Source: Taklimakanibacter deserti (GTDB taxonomy: Bacteria > Pseudomonadota > Alphaproteobacteria > Rhizobiales > Aestuariivirgaceae). From it: a stretch of DNA of 64,000 nt. Within the stretch, counting starts at the first letter, position 1, and the number at the start of each line of letters is the position of its first letter. The position numbers and the translations under genes were made by a program. Below are positions 24,023-32,469 of this stretch, piece by piece. The stretch spans positions 277,491-341,490 of the forward strand of contig QORU01000009.1 in NCBI GenBank assembly GCA_003574785.1, written 5' to 3'. The notes under the pieces were generated by a model. That model made no database searches and had not been told where the DNA came from. It saw only the letters and a list, made by a program, of their open reading frames with translations.

Positions 24023-25747
24023 ATGCCTGACCGGGGGGCACTGCTCGAGTTGCTGAAGGCCGCGCAGCGGATAATCGCTGTTATCGCGATTATCACGGCG
24101 AGCGCTTTGACCGTGGGGCCATCGCGCGCCCAGAGTGTTGCCGATCAGATCGATTCGGTCGTTTCAGACCAGGATCAGATCATCCGGCGCTATACGGCGC
24201 CGCGAAAGCCCGGCACGATCGACCTTTCGGTTTCGGATGCGCGCAAGAAAACGCCGCCCGCCGACGCTCGAAAAGTAAAGTTCACTCTGCGATCGGTGAC
24301 GGTTCAGGGCGCCGTGACGGTGGCCAACGAAACTTTGCGGCCGGCCTGGGCGCACGACTTGAACAAACGGATAAGCCTCGCGGAGCTCTATGCGATCGCC
24401 GAGCGGATCGATGCCATCTACCAGCGGGAAGGCTATTTCTCCTGGGCGGTCGTCCCCGAGCAGGACTTTTCCTCCGGCCACGTCGTCATCGTTCTCTATG
24501 AATCCTATGTTCGCCGGGTCATCATCAACAGCACCATTCCCGGCATCGAGCGACGCCTCAAGCCCTATATCGATCGCATGGTCGCCATGCGCCCGATCCG
24601 GATCAAGGAGGCCGAGCGCGTCCTCCTGCTGATGAGCGATCTTGCCGGCCTGACGATCGAAGGCCTCTTCATTCGGCCCGACACGCCTTCCGCGGGCGGC
24701 GATCTGAAACTCGACATCAGCTTCAAGCGCTGGGGTGCAACCGCCATATTCGACAATCTGGGCAGCGACGAGGTTGGTCCCTATCAACTGACCGGCACTG
24801 GCACCCTCAACGATGCGCTGAGACTGTTCGAGGCGACGAACATCGTCGGGGTCACCATTCCCGCGAGCCCCAAGGAACTCGAATTCATCCTGGGCTCGCA
24901 GGATGTGCCCATCGGCTATGACGGACTGCATGTCGGATACAGCATAGGGCATGTTTCTTCAGAGCCCGGCGGCGATCTGGAACCTCTCGATCTCGACATA
25001 GAGTCGAGCTTCGGGACGGCCTATGCCAACTATCCATTCCTGCGGACCATCGAGCACAGCATTTTCGGCCGGATCGAGCTGAATTTCAAAGACAACTCGC
25101 TGGATGCAGGCGGAGTAAGGCTGACGGAGGAGGATCTGCGATGGCTGGCAGCATCCCTGAATTACACGGGCGAGCTGGAGAAGGGGGCCATCACCTTGAC
25201 CGGTACTTTCGGCCAGGGTCTCGACGGGCTCGGCGCGAGCAGCGGCGACGACCCGCGCGCGCCGCGCGAAGGCGTTCCGGACGACTACCGGTATTTCCGC
25301 GCCGATCTCGATCTGCGCAAGGAGATCGCGCCACATGTCGCCGCGCGCCTTCGGGTCGAAGCCCAGTATGCACCGACGGCACTCCCATCGGCGGTCCAAG
25401 TCGTGCTCGGCGGCGATCCCTATGGCCTGGCTTTCGACGGCTCAGCGGCTTCCGGGGACAGCGGCATAGCCGCCGCGCTGGAAGTGGGGCGCGACATCGA
25501 GCTTCCCGAAACCTTGCCCATCTCGAATTTGAACGTGTTTACGTTCATCGACTATGGCGCGATCTGGAACCATGATACGGGCGTCGATTACACACACGAA
25601 GAACTCGGCTCGACCGGAATAGGGGCGAGGGCCGGGTTCGGGAACTACGTCAATGCCCGGGCGCTTGTCGCCGTGCCTTACGAGGACAGCGAAAGACTGA
25701 CCGATACCGGAACGCGATTCCTGTTCCAGATCATCTGCGCTTATTAG
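24023..25747 (+). CDS. Two-partner secretion outer-membrane transporter (TpsB/ShlB/FhaC family)
   Basis: A 574-residue outer-membrane protein. Signal peptide about 1-37 (IIAVIAIITASALTVGPSRA). A POTRA_2-like domain (about 88-165: FTLRSVTVQGAVTVANETL, IAERIDAIYQREGYFSWAVVP), a second POTRA (about 165-240: GIERRLKPYIDRM, RVLLLMSDLAGLTIEG) and a C-terminal 16-strand barrel with alternating residues (RWGATAIFDNLGSDEVGPYQ to NARALVAVPYEDS), ending in a short C-terminal strand with aromatic residue (FLFQIICAY). It should secrete a TpsA exoprotein across the outer membrane. No TpsA gene with an haemagglutination domain is visible on either side, so it is an orphan in this window. I use the ATG at 24023, with GGGG upstream. 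Confidence 0.88.
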   Translation: MPDRGALLELLKAAQRIIAVIAIITASALTVGPSRAQSVADQIDSVVSDQDQIIRRYTAPRKPGTIDLSVSDARKKTPPADARKVKFTLRSVTVQGAVTVANETLRPAWAHDLNKRISLAELYAIAERIDAIYQREGYFSWAVVPEQDFSSGHVVIVLYESYVRRVIINSTIPGIERRLKPYIDRMVAMRPIRIKEAERVLLLMSDLAGLTIEGLFIRPDTPSAGGDLKLDISFKRWGATAIFDNLGSDEVGPYQLTGTGTLNDALRLFEATNIVGVTIPASPKELEFILGSQDVPIGYDGLHVGYSIGHVSSEPGGDLEPLDLDIESSFGTAYANYPFLRTIEHSIFGRIELNFKDNSLDAGGVRLTEEDLRWLAASLNYTGELEKGAITLTGTFGQGLDGLGASSGDDPRAPREGVPDDYRYFRADLDLRKEIAPHVAARLRVEAQYAPTALPSAVQVVLGGDPYGLAFDGSAASGDSGIAAALEVGRDIELPETLPISNLNVFTFIDYGAIWNHDTGVDYTHEELGSTGIGARAGFGNYVNARALVAVPYEDSERLTDTGTRFLFQIICAY

Positions 25748-25768
25748 AGCCGCGTGCAGCAACAGCGA

Positions 25769-27016
25769 TCACGGACCCTCATACGGGTGATCGAGCGCCT
25801 TTGAAATTGCGACAAACACGCGCTTTGCCGGCGAGGAGCATTCCGTGTCGCCTGGATCATCGGTCAGCGTGGGTTTTGCCTCGCAACCGCCGGAAGCGAT
25901 GTCGCTGTTGGTCTGGACCGCGACAGTCATACCGGCGTCCGCCTGATAAAATACGTAGGTGTTGTATCCGGGCAGTTCGCCCGTATGGCCGACCCAACCG
26001 CCGATGCAGGCGACTCCAATGCCATAACCGGCCACGCCGGGAAATGAGGTCAGCCGCTCCTTCTGCGCCGCCCCTCCCAGCAGACCGTGACCCGTGCCCA
26101 AGGCGCGACCGTAGACGAGCAGATCGTCGATATTGGAGATCAACTCACCCGCGGTCCAACCCCAGGCCGGATTCCAGTTCGTCGCGTTGCTCGGCGCATC
26201 GGGCTTGGCAAAATCGCCCTGCAGGGTGAAGCCCTGGGCATAGGGCGCCGGCATATCCACCGAGTCGCCCGGCCAGGACGTGTTGTGAAGCTTCAGCGGA
26301 TCGAAGATCAGCTCCTTGAACACCTCACCGACAGGCTTGCCCGAGACCTTCTCGATGACCATCCCCAGCAAAATAGTGTTGGTGTTGGAATAGTCGAACG
26401 AAGCTCCGGGCTCGAAGAGAGGCGATTCACTCACCCCGATCGCGACAAGCTGTTCGGGTGTGAAGATCGTTTCCGGCTTGGCGAAATACACATCCTGGAA
26501 TTTTGGACTTCGGGTATAGCTCGCTATGCCGCTGGTCATGTCGGCGAGCTGCCGCAGCGTGATCCGGTCGCCATTGGGAATGCCAGGCACATATTTCTGG
26601 ATCGTATCGTCGAGCGACAGTTTTTGGGCTTCCGCCAGCTGCATGATCGCGGTGCCCGTGAATGTCTTTGTCACCGAGCCGATGCGCGTGTGCATGCCGA
26701 CGGCCATGGGCGTGCCGGCGGCAGGGTCGGCCACGCCATAGACCGCCTTCCACGTTCCGGAAGTCGTCACGACGCCGACGATGACTCCCGGAGCCGCAGT
26801 CTGCGGCAGCGCAGACTGAACGGCGGCGTCAAGCTTTGCGGCGAGCTCCGGTGGCAGCGGCGTTGCCTTGGCCGGGGTCGCGCCATCGGCAACCACCTTT
26901 TCGACATTGGCGACACATTGCGCATCCTCGGCCGCGAATGCACTTAAAGGGAAAAGCGTGAGCAGGGCGGCAGAGCCGATGCAGCGAAGGAACAAGTGAA
27001 CTCCAGTCTCTGCCAT
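25769..27016 (-). CDS. Serine hydrolase, beta-lactamase/D-aminopeptidase family
   Basis: A 415-residue exported serine hydrolase. Signal peptide about 1-28 (GSAALLTLFPLSAFAAE). Motifs: SxxK in IGSVTKTFTGTA (about 126), YxN in FDYSNTNTI (about 214-216) and HTG in WVGHTGELPGYN (about 347). Typical of the D-alanyl-D-alanine carboxypeptidase/beta-lactamase-related family, acting in the periplasm on murein peptides, D-amino acid amides or esters. AAGGAG lies 6 bases before the ATG at 27016, which decides the start over an ATG eight codons up. It is convergent with the TpsB gene and is followed upstream by an M23 peptidase gene on the same strand. Confidence 0.9.
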   Translation of the reverse strand: MAETGVHLFLRCIGSAALLTLFPLSAFAAEDAQCVANVEKVVADGATPAKATPLPPELAAKLDAAVQSALPQTAAPGVIVGVVTTSGTWKAVYGVADPAAGTPMAVGMHTRIGSVTKTFTGTAIMQLAEAQKLSLDDTIQKYVPGIPNGDRITLRQLADMTSGIASYTRSPKFQDVYFAKPETIFTPEQLVAIGVSESPLFEPGASFDYSNTNTILLGMVIEKVSGKPVGEVFKELIFDPLKLHNTSWPGDSVDMPAPYAQGFTLQGDFAKPDAPSNATNWNPAWGWTAGELISNIDDLLVYGRALGTGHGLLGGAAQKERLTSFPGVAGYGIGVACIGGWVGHTGELPGYNTYVFYQADAGMTVAVQTNSDIASGGCEAKPTLTDDPGDTECSSPAKRVFVAISKALDHPYEGP

Positions 27017-27053
27017 TTCATTCTCCTTATATGAAAGCAAATTGCGGATACCA

Positions 27054-28226
27054 TCATTGCGGCCAGTCGACGATCGACAGGTCGAGCGGCAGGACGTTTT
27101 CGAGCGTCCGGGGCGGGACGCGCGGCGTCAGCGTCAGAGGCGATCCGGTCGCTTCCGCCTTGTCGAAGTCCTCGGTGCCCGCCTCATCGACCGCGGGGAT
27201 GGTGAAGCTGTCGAAGACATAGGGCAGACCGTTCGATGCGAGCGGCGACACACCGTCCATGACATGCAAATGCAAATGGGGAGCCTGGCTGTTGCCGGTG
27301 TTGCCGACCTCGCCGAGCTGCTCGCCGCGCCGAACCTTGTCGCCGAGCTTCACCTTGACGCTGCCGGGCCGCATATGGGCATAGTTGACGAAGTGGCCGG
27401 AGCCGATGTCGAGGACGACGAAATTGCCGTCCGCCTCGTCGAGCGGCAGGTTCTCCGGCAACGCACCGGGCACCTGGTCCTGCAAGTCGTTGCGCGTGGC
27501 GACTACCGTGCCATCGGCGACGGCGAGGATGGGCTTTCCGTAGATATGATAATTCGCCGGGATCTTGGTGTCGCCCGCGACCAATGTGTTCGTCTCGTCG
27601 ATCTGTTCCCAGTCGATGGCGAAGCGCTGGGCGAGATGGAATTTGCCATCGATCGCCAGCAGAGCGCGAACGTGACGGATGGAATCGCAGCAGCCGTCGC
27701 CGGCGGCATAACCCTTGCCGCGCAATGGTGCGCCGAGCACGACAGGCGGTGTCGAGACAACCGTGCTGTCGCCCAGCGTCATCGTCACCTCGGCGTCGAT
27801 GACGGCCAAACGCGCCGTGATCTCGTGCGTGATGCGCGCCGGCGCCGCCATGCCTTCGGGCAGCGGGATATGCAGGAATATGACCGCGAACTGATAGGCG
27901 GAGAGCACGCGTGTCTCCTTGCCCCGGCTGGCGCCCGGCGTGACGCGTTGTGCGAGCTCATCGGGGCCGAGGACCGCAAGGACTTTTCCGCTGTCGGGAT
28001 CGACGACCGCAAGCTTCTCGAAACGAACATCCCCGCTCGTGATGTTGGTGAGGGCGAGCTCGTAGACCATGTGACGCTTGCCGTCCGAGCCCGGAACGAC
28101 ATAGGGCGGCGCGATGATCTCGGCAACGAGCGGCGTGAGCATCGGCTCGTCGCCGGCAGCGCGCGCGCCGGATGAAAGCATCAGCAACAGAACAAGCGCG
28201 GAAACCACCCAGACCGGAACTCGCAT
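27054..28226 (-). CDS. M23-family peptidase domain protein
   Basis: A 390-residue exported protein with a signal peptide (about 1-23, LVLLLMLSSGARA). The C-terminal third is an M23 (LytM/lysostaphin) domain: PILAVADGTVVATRND (about 228-243), NYAHMRPGSVKVKLGDKVRRGEQLGEVGNTGNS, and the Zn-binding HLHLHV (about 325-330). The first Zn histidine of a complete site would be expected near IYGKPILAVADG; the sequence here reads IPANYHIYGKPI, so a histidine is present. It would cleave cross-links in murein in the periplasm. The N-terminal 180 residues (about 24-200) form an uncharacterised beta-rich region with VYELALTNITSGDVRFEKL. A GTG 6 codons upstream lies over a GGGGGG site, so the ATG at 28226 is preferred. 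Confidence 0.88.
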   Translation of the reverse strand: MRVPVWVVSALVLLLMLSSGARAAGDEPMLTPLVAEIIAPPYVVPGSDGKRHMVYELALTNITSGDVRFEKLAVVDPDSGKVLAVLGPDELAQRVTPGASRGKETRVLSAYQFAVIFLHIPLPEGMAAPARITHEITARLAVIDAEVTMTLGDSTVVSTPPVVLGAPLRGKGYAAGDGCCDSIRHVRALLAIDGKFHLAQRFAIDWEQIDETNTLVAGDTKIPANYHIYGKPILAVADGTVVATRNDLQDQVPGALPENLPLDEADGNFVVLDIGSGHFVNYAHMRPGSVKVKLGDKVRRGEQLGEVGNTGNSQAPHLHLHVMDGVSPLASNGLPYVFDSFTIPAVDEAGTEDFDKAEATGSPLTLTPRVPPRTLENVLPLDLSIVDWPQ

Positions 28227-28415
28227 CGCGAACACGCCCCCCACATTTACGGTGCGGCGGAAGGCTACGATAAGGGCGTCTCATCGCCAAGCAGGAATGT
28301 TTGCCTGCCTCGGCGGTGGCGGGGACGGCCCGGCAACGGAAATTGCGATTGGCCCAAGGCACCAAATGACCGCTTCGGCGTTGATCGTCGAGTCCCCGGA
28401 ACAGGAGCTGTCATT

Positions 28416-28793
28416 ATGGGAAAGTCCATCCTTATCATCGGTGAAGATCCGGCCTTGATCGACTTCACGGCGTCCTACGCGCCCAAGAACATGTCCGCGG
28501 CAAAAATCATGGACGGGCTCAACGGGTCGGTGGCGCGCCTCGAAGGCGTGGGCCATTCCGCGGCACTGCTTCTTACGCGGGATACGGAAACAGTCGAGCG
28601 CCAGGTGAGGGATGCGCTTGCCGGAAAGCATTATGACGTCATCGTCGTCGGCGCCGGTCTGCGGACCCTTGCGCCCATGGCCTTGCAATTCGAGCGCCTG
28701 ATCAACGTCCTTCGTGACGTGGCGCCCGGCGCGAAGCTCGCCTTCAACAGCCAGCCCGGCGATTCCGACACCGCCGCGATGCGCTGGCTCTAG
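28416..28793 (+). CDS. Conserved-looking hypothetical protein (125 residues)
   Basis: A 125-residue cytosolic protein of unknown family, with alternating beta strands and helices: KSILIIGEDPALIDF at the N-terminus, DGLNGSVARLEGVGHSAALLL, and HYDVIVVGAGLRTLAPMALQFERLINVL, ending PGDSDTAAMRWL. The layout resembles a small Rossmann-like or receiver-like domain, but the aspartate-rich receiver site is missing. Codon use and length are normal for a real gene; it is preceded by AGGAG 6-8 bases before the ATG. It is divergent from the M23 peptidase gene. I do not recognise a function. Confidence 0.7.
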   Translation: MGKSILIIGEDPALIDFTASYAPKNMSAAKIMDGLNGSVARLEGVGHSAALLLTRDTETVERQVRDALAGKHYDVIVVGAGLRTLAPMALQFERLINVLRDVAPGAKLAFNSQPGDSDTAAMRWL

Positions 28794-28812
28794 AACGCCG
28801 GGCGGAGAGGAA

Positions 28813-29028
28813 GTGGCATGGGCGCTGCGGGAAGGGCTTGCGCCAGCCGGCGTAGGTCTGATCATCGCCGGCGCCCTTACGGTCTTTCACCTTGCCGGTG
28901 GCGACATCCAGGCGGCCTTGATCACCGCGGTCTCGACGGCGCTGCTGGTCTGGCGTCCCAACCTTCCAGTGGTGATCGTGTTGGGCCTGGGCGCCGTGCT
29001 CATGTGCGGATCATATTTGCTGCAATAG
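28813..29028 (+). CDS. Small membrane protein resembling the C-terminus of a chromate transporter
   Basis: From a GTG at 28813 (GGAGAGGAA just upstream) the frame encodes 71 residues with two or three hydrophobic helices: GLAPAGVGLIIAGALTVFHL, IQAALITAVSTALLVW and LPVVIVLGLGAVLMCGSYLL. The opening ALREGLAPAGVGLIIAGAL closely follows the pattern at the last two helices of ChrA/chromate-ion transporter proteins. No other part of a chrA gene is visible upstream, so this is either a remnant of a lost transporter or a small membrane protein co-transcribed with the 125-residue gene 19 bases earlier. Confidence 0.45.
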   Translation: MAWALREGLAPAGVGLIIAGALTVFHLAGGDIQAALITAVSTALLVWRPNLPVVIVLGLGAVLMCGSYLLQ

Positions 29029-29045
29029 AGTTCTGACTTTGGCTG

Positions 29046-29798
29046 TCAGCGTGCGGTGGTCCCGCCATCGGTACTGAGCATGCTTCCTGTCGCGAATGTC
29101 GCTTCCGACGCAACGAAGACCACGAAACGCGCGATCTCGTCGGCCGTCGCAAAACGCTTGAGCGGCACCTGGGCGATGTAGTTTGCCTTCAACTCCGGAG
29201 TGCCGCCGAACCATTGGAGCTCGGCTTCCATCATGGGCGTGTCCACCGGACCCGGACATACGCAGTTCACGCGCACCGCCGGCGCCAGCTCGAGCGCCAG
29301 CGCCTTGGCCATCCCCGCCAATCCCGCCTTGGACGCGCAATAATGCGCATAATACTCCAGGCCGTTGAAAGACAGGTCTGAGCCGATCGCGACAATGCTT
29401 CCGGCGCCCTGTTCCCGCATGCGCAGACCACATTCCCGCATGACATAGAAGGCGCCGGAGAGATTGACCGCGATCACATGGCGCCATGCCTCAGGCGTCA
29501 GCTCGGCGATGCGGGCAGGGGTGACGATGCCGGCGGCGTGGATCAGAATGTCAATTGGTCCGAGCTCCTTCCATGCTGTCGACACGGCGGAGGTGACGCT
29601 CGCATCGTCGGAGACGTCAACTTCAATGGCCAATGTCCCATTTCCCAGCTCATTGGCGAGCGCATCGAGGATTGTCTTTCTGCGGGCGCAGGCTGCCACC
29701 CTTGCCCCGAGCCTCGCAAGCAGTTTGGCCGTTGCCAAGCCGATCCCGGATGAAGCTCCGGTCACGAGCGCATTCTTTCCATGGAGGTCTGCGATCAT
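29046..29798 (-). CDS. SDR-family oxidoreductase
   Basis: A 250-residue classical short-chain dehydrogenase. NAD(P) motif NALVTGASSGIGLATAKLLA (about 9-28), DVSDDASVTSAV, HAAGIV (NAG variant, about 87), catalytic Ser in IVAIGSDLSFNG (about 137), YxxxK in YAHYCASKAGLAGMAKAL (about 151-155) and a C-terminal ATGSMLSTDGGTTAR. It would oxidise or reduce a secondary alcohol/ketone in the cytosol. It is the second gene of a short minus-strand operon led by the enolase-superfamily gene, 24 bases apart, and would be under the leftward sigma-54 promoter at 31029-31044. Confidence 0.92.
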   Translation of the reverse strand: MIADLHGKNALVTGASSGIGLATAKLLARLGARVAACARRKTILDALANELGNGTLAIEVDVSDDASVTSAVSTAWKELGPIDILIHAAGIVTPARIAELTPEAWRHVIAVNLSGAFYVMRECGLRMREQGAGSIVAIGSDLSFNGLEYYAHYCASKAGLAGMAKALALELAPAVRVNCVCPGPVDTPMMEAELQWFGGTPELKANYIAQVPLKRFATADEIARFVVFVASEATFATGSMLSTDGGTTAR

Positions 29799-29822
29799 TG
29801 CTCTTGTTCCTGGTGAAGATCT

Positions 29823-30989
29823 CTAATCGGCCGAGCTTTTGTAGTCGTAGCGGCAATAGGGCTTGAGCCGTTCAACATCGACCTCAGCGCCCAGGCCTGG
29901 ATCCGTGCCGACCTTCAACAGCCCGCCGCTGATGCGTTCCTCGGGTGGATTTTTCAGCACCTGGACATAGCCCTGGGACTCCGGCAAGTAGGGATAGATT
30001 TCCAGGTGCATCGCGTTGGCGCAGGCCGCCCAGACCTGCAGCGTCGCTGCCGTGCACAGCGCGGATGCGCAATTGTGCGGTGATATCCTGGCATTATACG
30101 CCTCGGCCATGGCCGCTATCTGGATGAGCTCGAATACGCCGCCGCAGTTGCCGACATCCGGCATGACGACATCGATGGCGCCCGTTTCCAGCAGATTCCG
30201 GAAGCCGTTGCGCGTGTAGACCCGCTCTCCCGCGGCGATCGGAAACTTGTAGCGGCCGGCAAGGTTCTTGAGCCCCCCGATATTGAAAGCATCGAGGGGT
30301 TCTTCCACCCAGGACACATCGAGCTCCTGGCAGACATCCAGGAATCTGAGGAGCTGGTCGTTGTTGACGCCGCCGGACAAGTCGATGAGCAGCTCGGCCT
30401 GATTGCCGACCACGTCCTTCAAGAGAGAGACGCGGTCGATGGCCCGCTGAAACTCTTCGGTCGACAAAGCGCGGCGCTGGACATGGGTCAGCGTGCGTCC
30501 GGGCTGCTGGGTGGCAAAAGGATAGCTCTTGAGCATCCTATAGCCATCCTTCAGCGGCCGCTCGGCCGCCTTGGCCCATTGCGTGGCATCGTTGCAGTGA
30601 TAGTTCCAGCCATTGGCATAGACGGGTGCCGTCATCTCGAACGCAGCGCCGAAGAATTCATAGACGGGCTTGCCCGCCGCCTTGCCCTTGATATCCCACA
30701 AGGCCTGGTCGATGGCGCTGATCGCCGCGAACGCAATGGCGCCGCCGCCCTTGGTCCAGAACGAATTGTCATAGATCGCGTGATAGACGTGGCGCGGATA
30801 GAGCGGATCGGCGCCGATGACGCGCTGGGCATAGTCGGCGATCATGCCGGATGCGCCGGCGGCTCCAAGCCCATAGGCGACGGCCGCCTCTCCCCATCCG
30901 GTGATGCCCTCGTCCGTCGAAATCTCGACCAGCACCGGGCGAACGCCGCCGGTCGGAATCCGGTAAGCCCGAATATTCGTCACACGCAT
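29823..30989 (-). CDS. Mandelate racemase/muconate lactonizing enzyme family protein
   Basis: A 388-residue enolase-superfamily enzyme. The capping domain is at the N-terminus (VRPVLVEISTDEGITGWGEA, about 16-35). Barrel metal ligands are the Asp in LLIDLSGGVNND (about 197), Glu in VSWVEEPLDAF (about 222) and Glu in AAGERVYT (about 248), with an acid-base dyad residue His in ISPHNCAS (about 297) and Asp in VVMPDVGNCGG (about 270). The pattern fits acid-sugar dehydratases (galactonate/mannonate-like) rather than mandelate racemase itself. It would dehydrate or racemise an alpha-hydroxy acid. It is the first gene of the leftward transcript from the divergent sigma-54 region; GGAGAG lies 6 bases before the ATG. 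Confidence 0.9.
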   Translation of the reverse strand: MRVTNIRAYRIPTGGVRPVLVEISTDEGITGWGEAAVAYGLGAAGASGMIADYAQRVIGADPLYPRHVYHAIYDNSFWTKGGGAIAFAAISAIDQALWDIKGKAAGKPVYEFFGAAFEMTAPVYANGWNYHCNDATQWAKAAERPLKDGYRMLKSYPFATQQPGRTLTHVQRRALSTEEFQRAIDRVSLLKDVVGNQAELLIDLSGGVNNDQLLRFLDVCQELDVSWVEEPLDAFNIGGLKNLAGRYKFPIAAGERVYTRNGFRNLLETGAIDVVMPDVGNCGGVFELIQIAAMAEAYNARISPHNCASALCTAATLQVWAACANAMHLEIYPYLPESQGYVQVLKNPPEERISGGLLKVGTDPGLGAEVDVERLKPYCRYDYKSSAD

Positions 30990-31028
30990 CTTTCTCTCCA
31001 GAAGGGATCCACTCTGCTCGTCGCGACT

Positions 31029-31044
31029 TGCAATTGGAGTGCCA
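31029..31044 (-). promoter_or_regulatory. Predicted sigma-54 promoter, leftward (racemase-family/SDR operon)
   Basis: On the minus strand the sequence is TGGCACTCCAATTGCA, matching TGGCAC-N5-TTGC with GG and GC exactly 10 bases apart. Transcription would begin near 31018, leaving a leader of about 30 bases before the gene at 30989. It is the mirror partner of the rightward promoter at 31199-31214. Confidence 0.8.
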
Positions 31045-31116
31045 GACCGTGGAACAACAGGAAGTCCATGAAACCCGCGAGGGAGCGGCGCAGCCTTGAG
31101 AATTCGAACGCCCGGA

Positions 31117-31132
31117 GTCTCAAGACTGAGAC
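31117..31132. promoter_or_regulatory. Dyad GTCTCA-N4-TGAGAC, candidate activator site shared by two sigma-54 promoters
   Basis: A perfect 6-bp inverted repeat with a 4-base spacer. Its centre is about 100 bases upstream of the rightward start site and about 106 bases upstream of the leftward one, the usual distance for an NtrC-family upstream activating sequence. The identical half-sites and spacing recur at 41628-41643, next to the activator gene. Confidence 0.75.
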
Positions 31133-31198
31133 CGGCGGCGTCAGGGCCACGGTGCCCGGTCCACAGCTAAACCCTTGAATCGACGGCCGATCGGGCTC

Positions 31199-31214
31199 TG
31201 GCACAGCGCTTGCT
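31199..31214 (+). promoter_or_regulatory. Predicted sigma-54 promoter, rightward (monooxygenase-transporter operon)
   Basis: TGGCACAGCGCTTGCT is a complete match to the -24/-12 consensus TGGCAC-N5-TTGC. Transcription would begin near 31225, 45 bases before the luciferase-like monooxygenase gene at 31270. Confidence 0.85.
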
Positions 31215-31269
31215 GCCGGGTCTTCGAGATTCCGCAACACCGATGCCTATTCTTGGGAGGAGATTTCAA

Positions 31270-32376
31270 ATGGAACTCGGGCTTTTCATGATGCCGCTGC
31301 ACGATCAGCGCCGCAACTACACGGAAGTGCTGAAGCAGGATCGCGAAGCCATCATTCTCGCCGATCGATTGGACTTCAAGGAAGTCTGGGTCGGCGAACA
31401 TACGACATGCTCCTGCGAGCCGATCGCCGATCCCCTGCAGTTCTTCGCGACGCTCGTCCACGCCACCAAGCAGATCAAATTCGCGACCGGCGTCCTGAAC
31501 GTCCCGCAGCATCATCCCGCCCGTCTAGCCAGCCAGATCGCCCAGTTCGATCACCTCTCCGAAGGCCGCTACATCATGGGTGTCGGCGTCGGCGGCCTGG
31601 TGACGGACATCGAGCTTTACGGCACGACCGACAAGAACCGGGTCGAGATGACCGTCGAGTCGATCAAGATGATGCATCAAATCTGGTCGCAGAGCGCGCC
31701 CTACAACATCAAGGGCAAATATTGGGATATCGTGGTCGACAAGACCATCATCCCGAGTCTCGGCTTTGGTCCGATGCTGAAGCCATACCAGCATCCATTT
31801 CCGGAACTTGCCATCTCGGTGATGAGCCCGAATTCCAGCAGCGCGCGGCAGGCCGGCGAGAACAACTGGAGCATCGTCTCCGCCAACTTCACGCCGACCG
31901 CCAATGTCAAGACGCACTGGGAACAGTATGTCGTCGGCAGCGAGAAGGCCGGCCGCCGGCCGGACCGCAAGAAATGGCGCATCGCCCGGTCGATCCTCGT
32001 CGCCGACAGCGATGCGGAAGCGAAGGATTACCTCGCCGAGCCGTCATCGTCGGTCCGCTGGTACTATGACTACATCGTCGAGGACATGAAGGCGTTCAAG
32101 ATGCTCGGCGTGCTGAAGCCGACGATGAACACGCTGGACAGCGATGTCACCGTGCAGAACTGCCTCGACTGGATGGTGATATCCGGCTCGCCCAAGACCG
32201 TTATGGACAAGCTTGTCGCCTTTGTCGACGATGTGGGCGGCCCCGTCGGCAAGCTGCTGATGACCCAGAAGGATTGGGACAAGCCGAACATCCATCGGCG
32301 GTCCATGGAACTTCTCGCGACGCAAGTGATGCCAAAATTGAGCCAGCACTTTGGCTCTCTCAAGGCCGCGGAATAG
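31270..32376 (+). CDS. LLM-class flavin-dependent monooxygenase
   Basis: A 368-residue TIM-barrel flavoprotein of the bacterial luciferase-like family: MELGLFMMPLHDQRRNY, LDFKEVWVGEHTTCSCEPIADP (about 35-56), ATGVLNVPQHHPARLASQIAQFDHLSEGRYIMGVGVGG (about 75-112) and a C-terminal ISGSPKTVMDKL. Members use reduced FMN supplied by a separate flavin reductase to hydroxylate or oxygenate small molecules. A flavin reductase gene lies at 43230-43733 and would be induced by the same activator, making a plausible two-component system. It is the first gene of a rightward operon with a strong GGGAGGAG site, driven from the sigma-54 promoter 56-71 bases upstream. Substrate is unknown; see the amine hypothesis. 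Confidence 0.92.
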   Translation: MELGLFMMPLHDQRRNYTEVLKQDREAIILADRLDFKEVWVGEHTTCSCEPIADPLQFFATLVHATKQIKFATGVLNVPQHHPARLASQIAQFDHLSEGRYIMGVGVGGLVTDIELYGTTDKNRVEMTVESIKMMHQIWSQSAPYNIKGKYWDIVVDKTIIPSLGFGPMLKPYQHPFPELAISVMSPNSSSARQAGENNWSIVSANFTPTANVKTHWEQYVVGSEKAGRRPDRKKWRIARSILVADSDAEAKDYLAEPSSSVRWYYDYIVEDMKAFKMLGVLKPTMNTLDSDVTVQNCLDWMVISGSPKTVMDKLVAFVDDVGGPVGKLLMTQKDWDKPNIHRRSMELLATQVMPKLSQHFGSLKAAE

Positions 32377-32469
32377 GTCGCCCGCGAGAGACGGCGCGGA
32401 CTCCGGCCCGCGCAACCTGGAAGGCAACGAGACAAGTTCAACGAAATACAAACGATATGGAGGAAAGAG

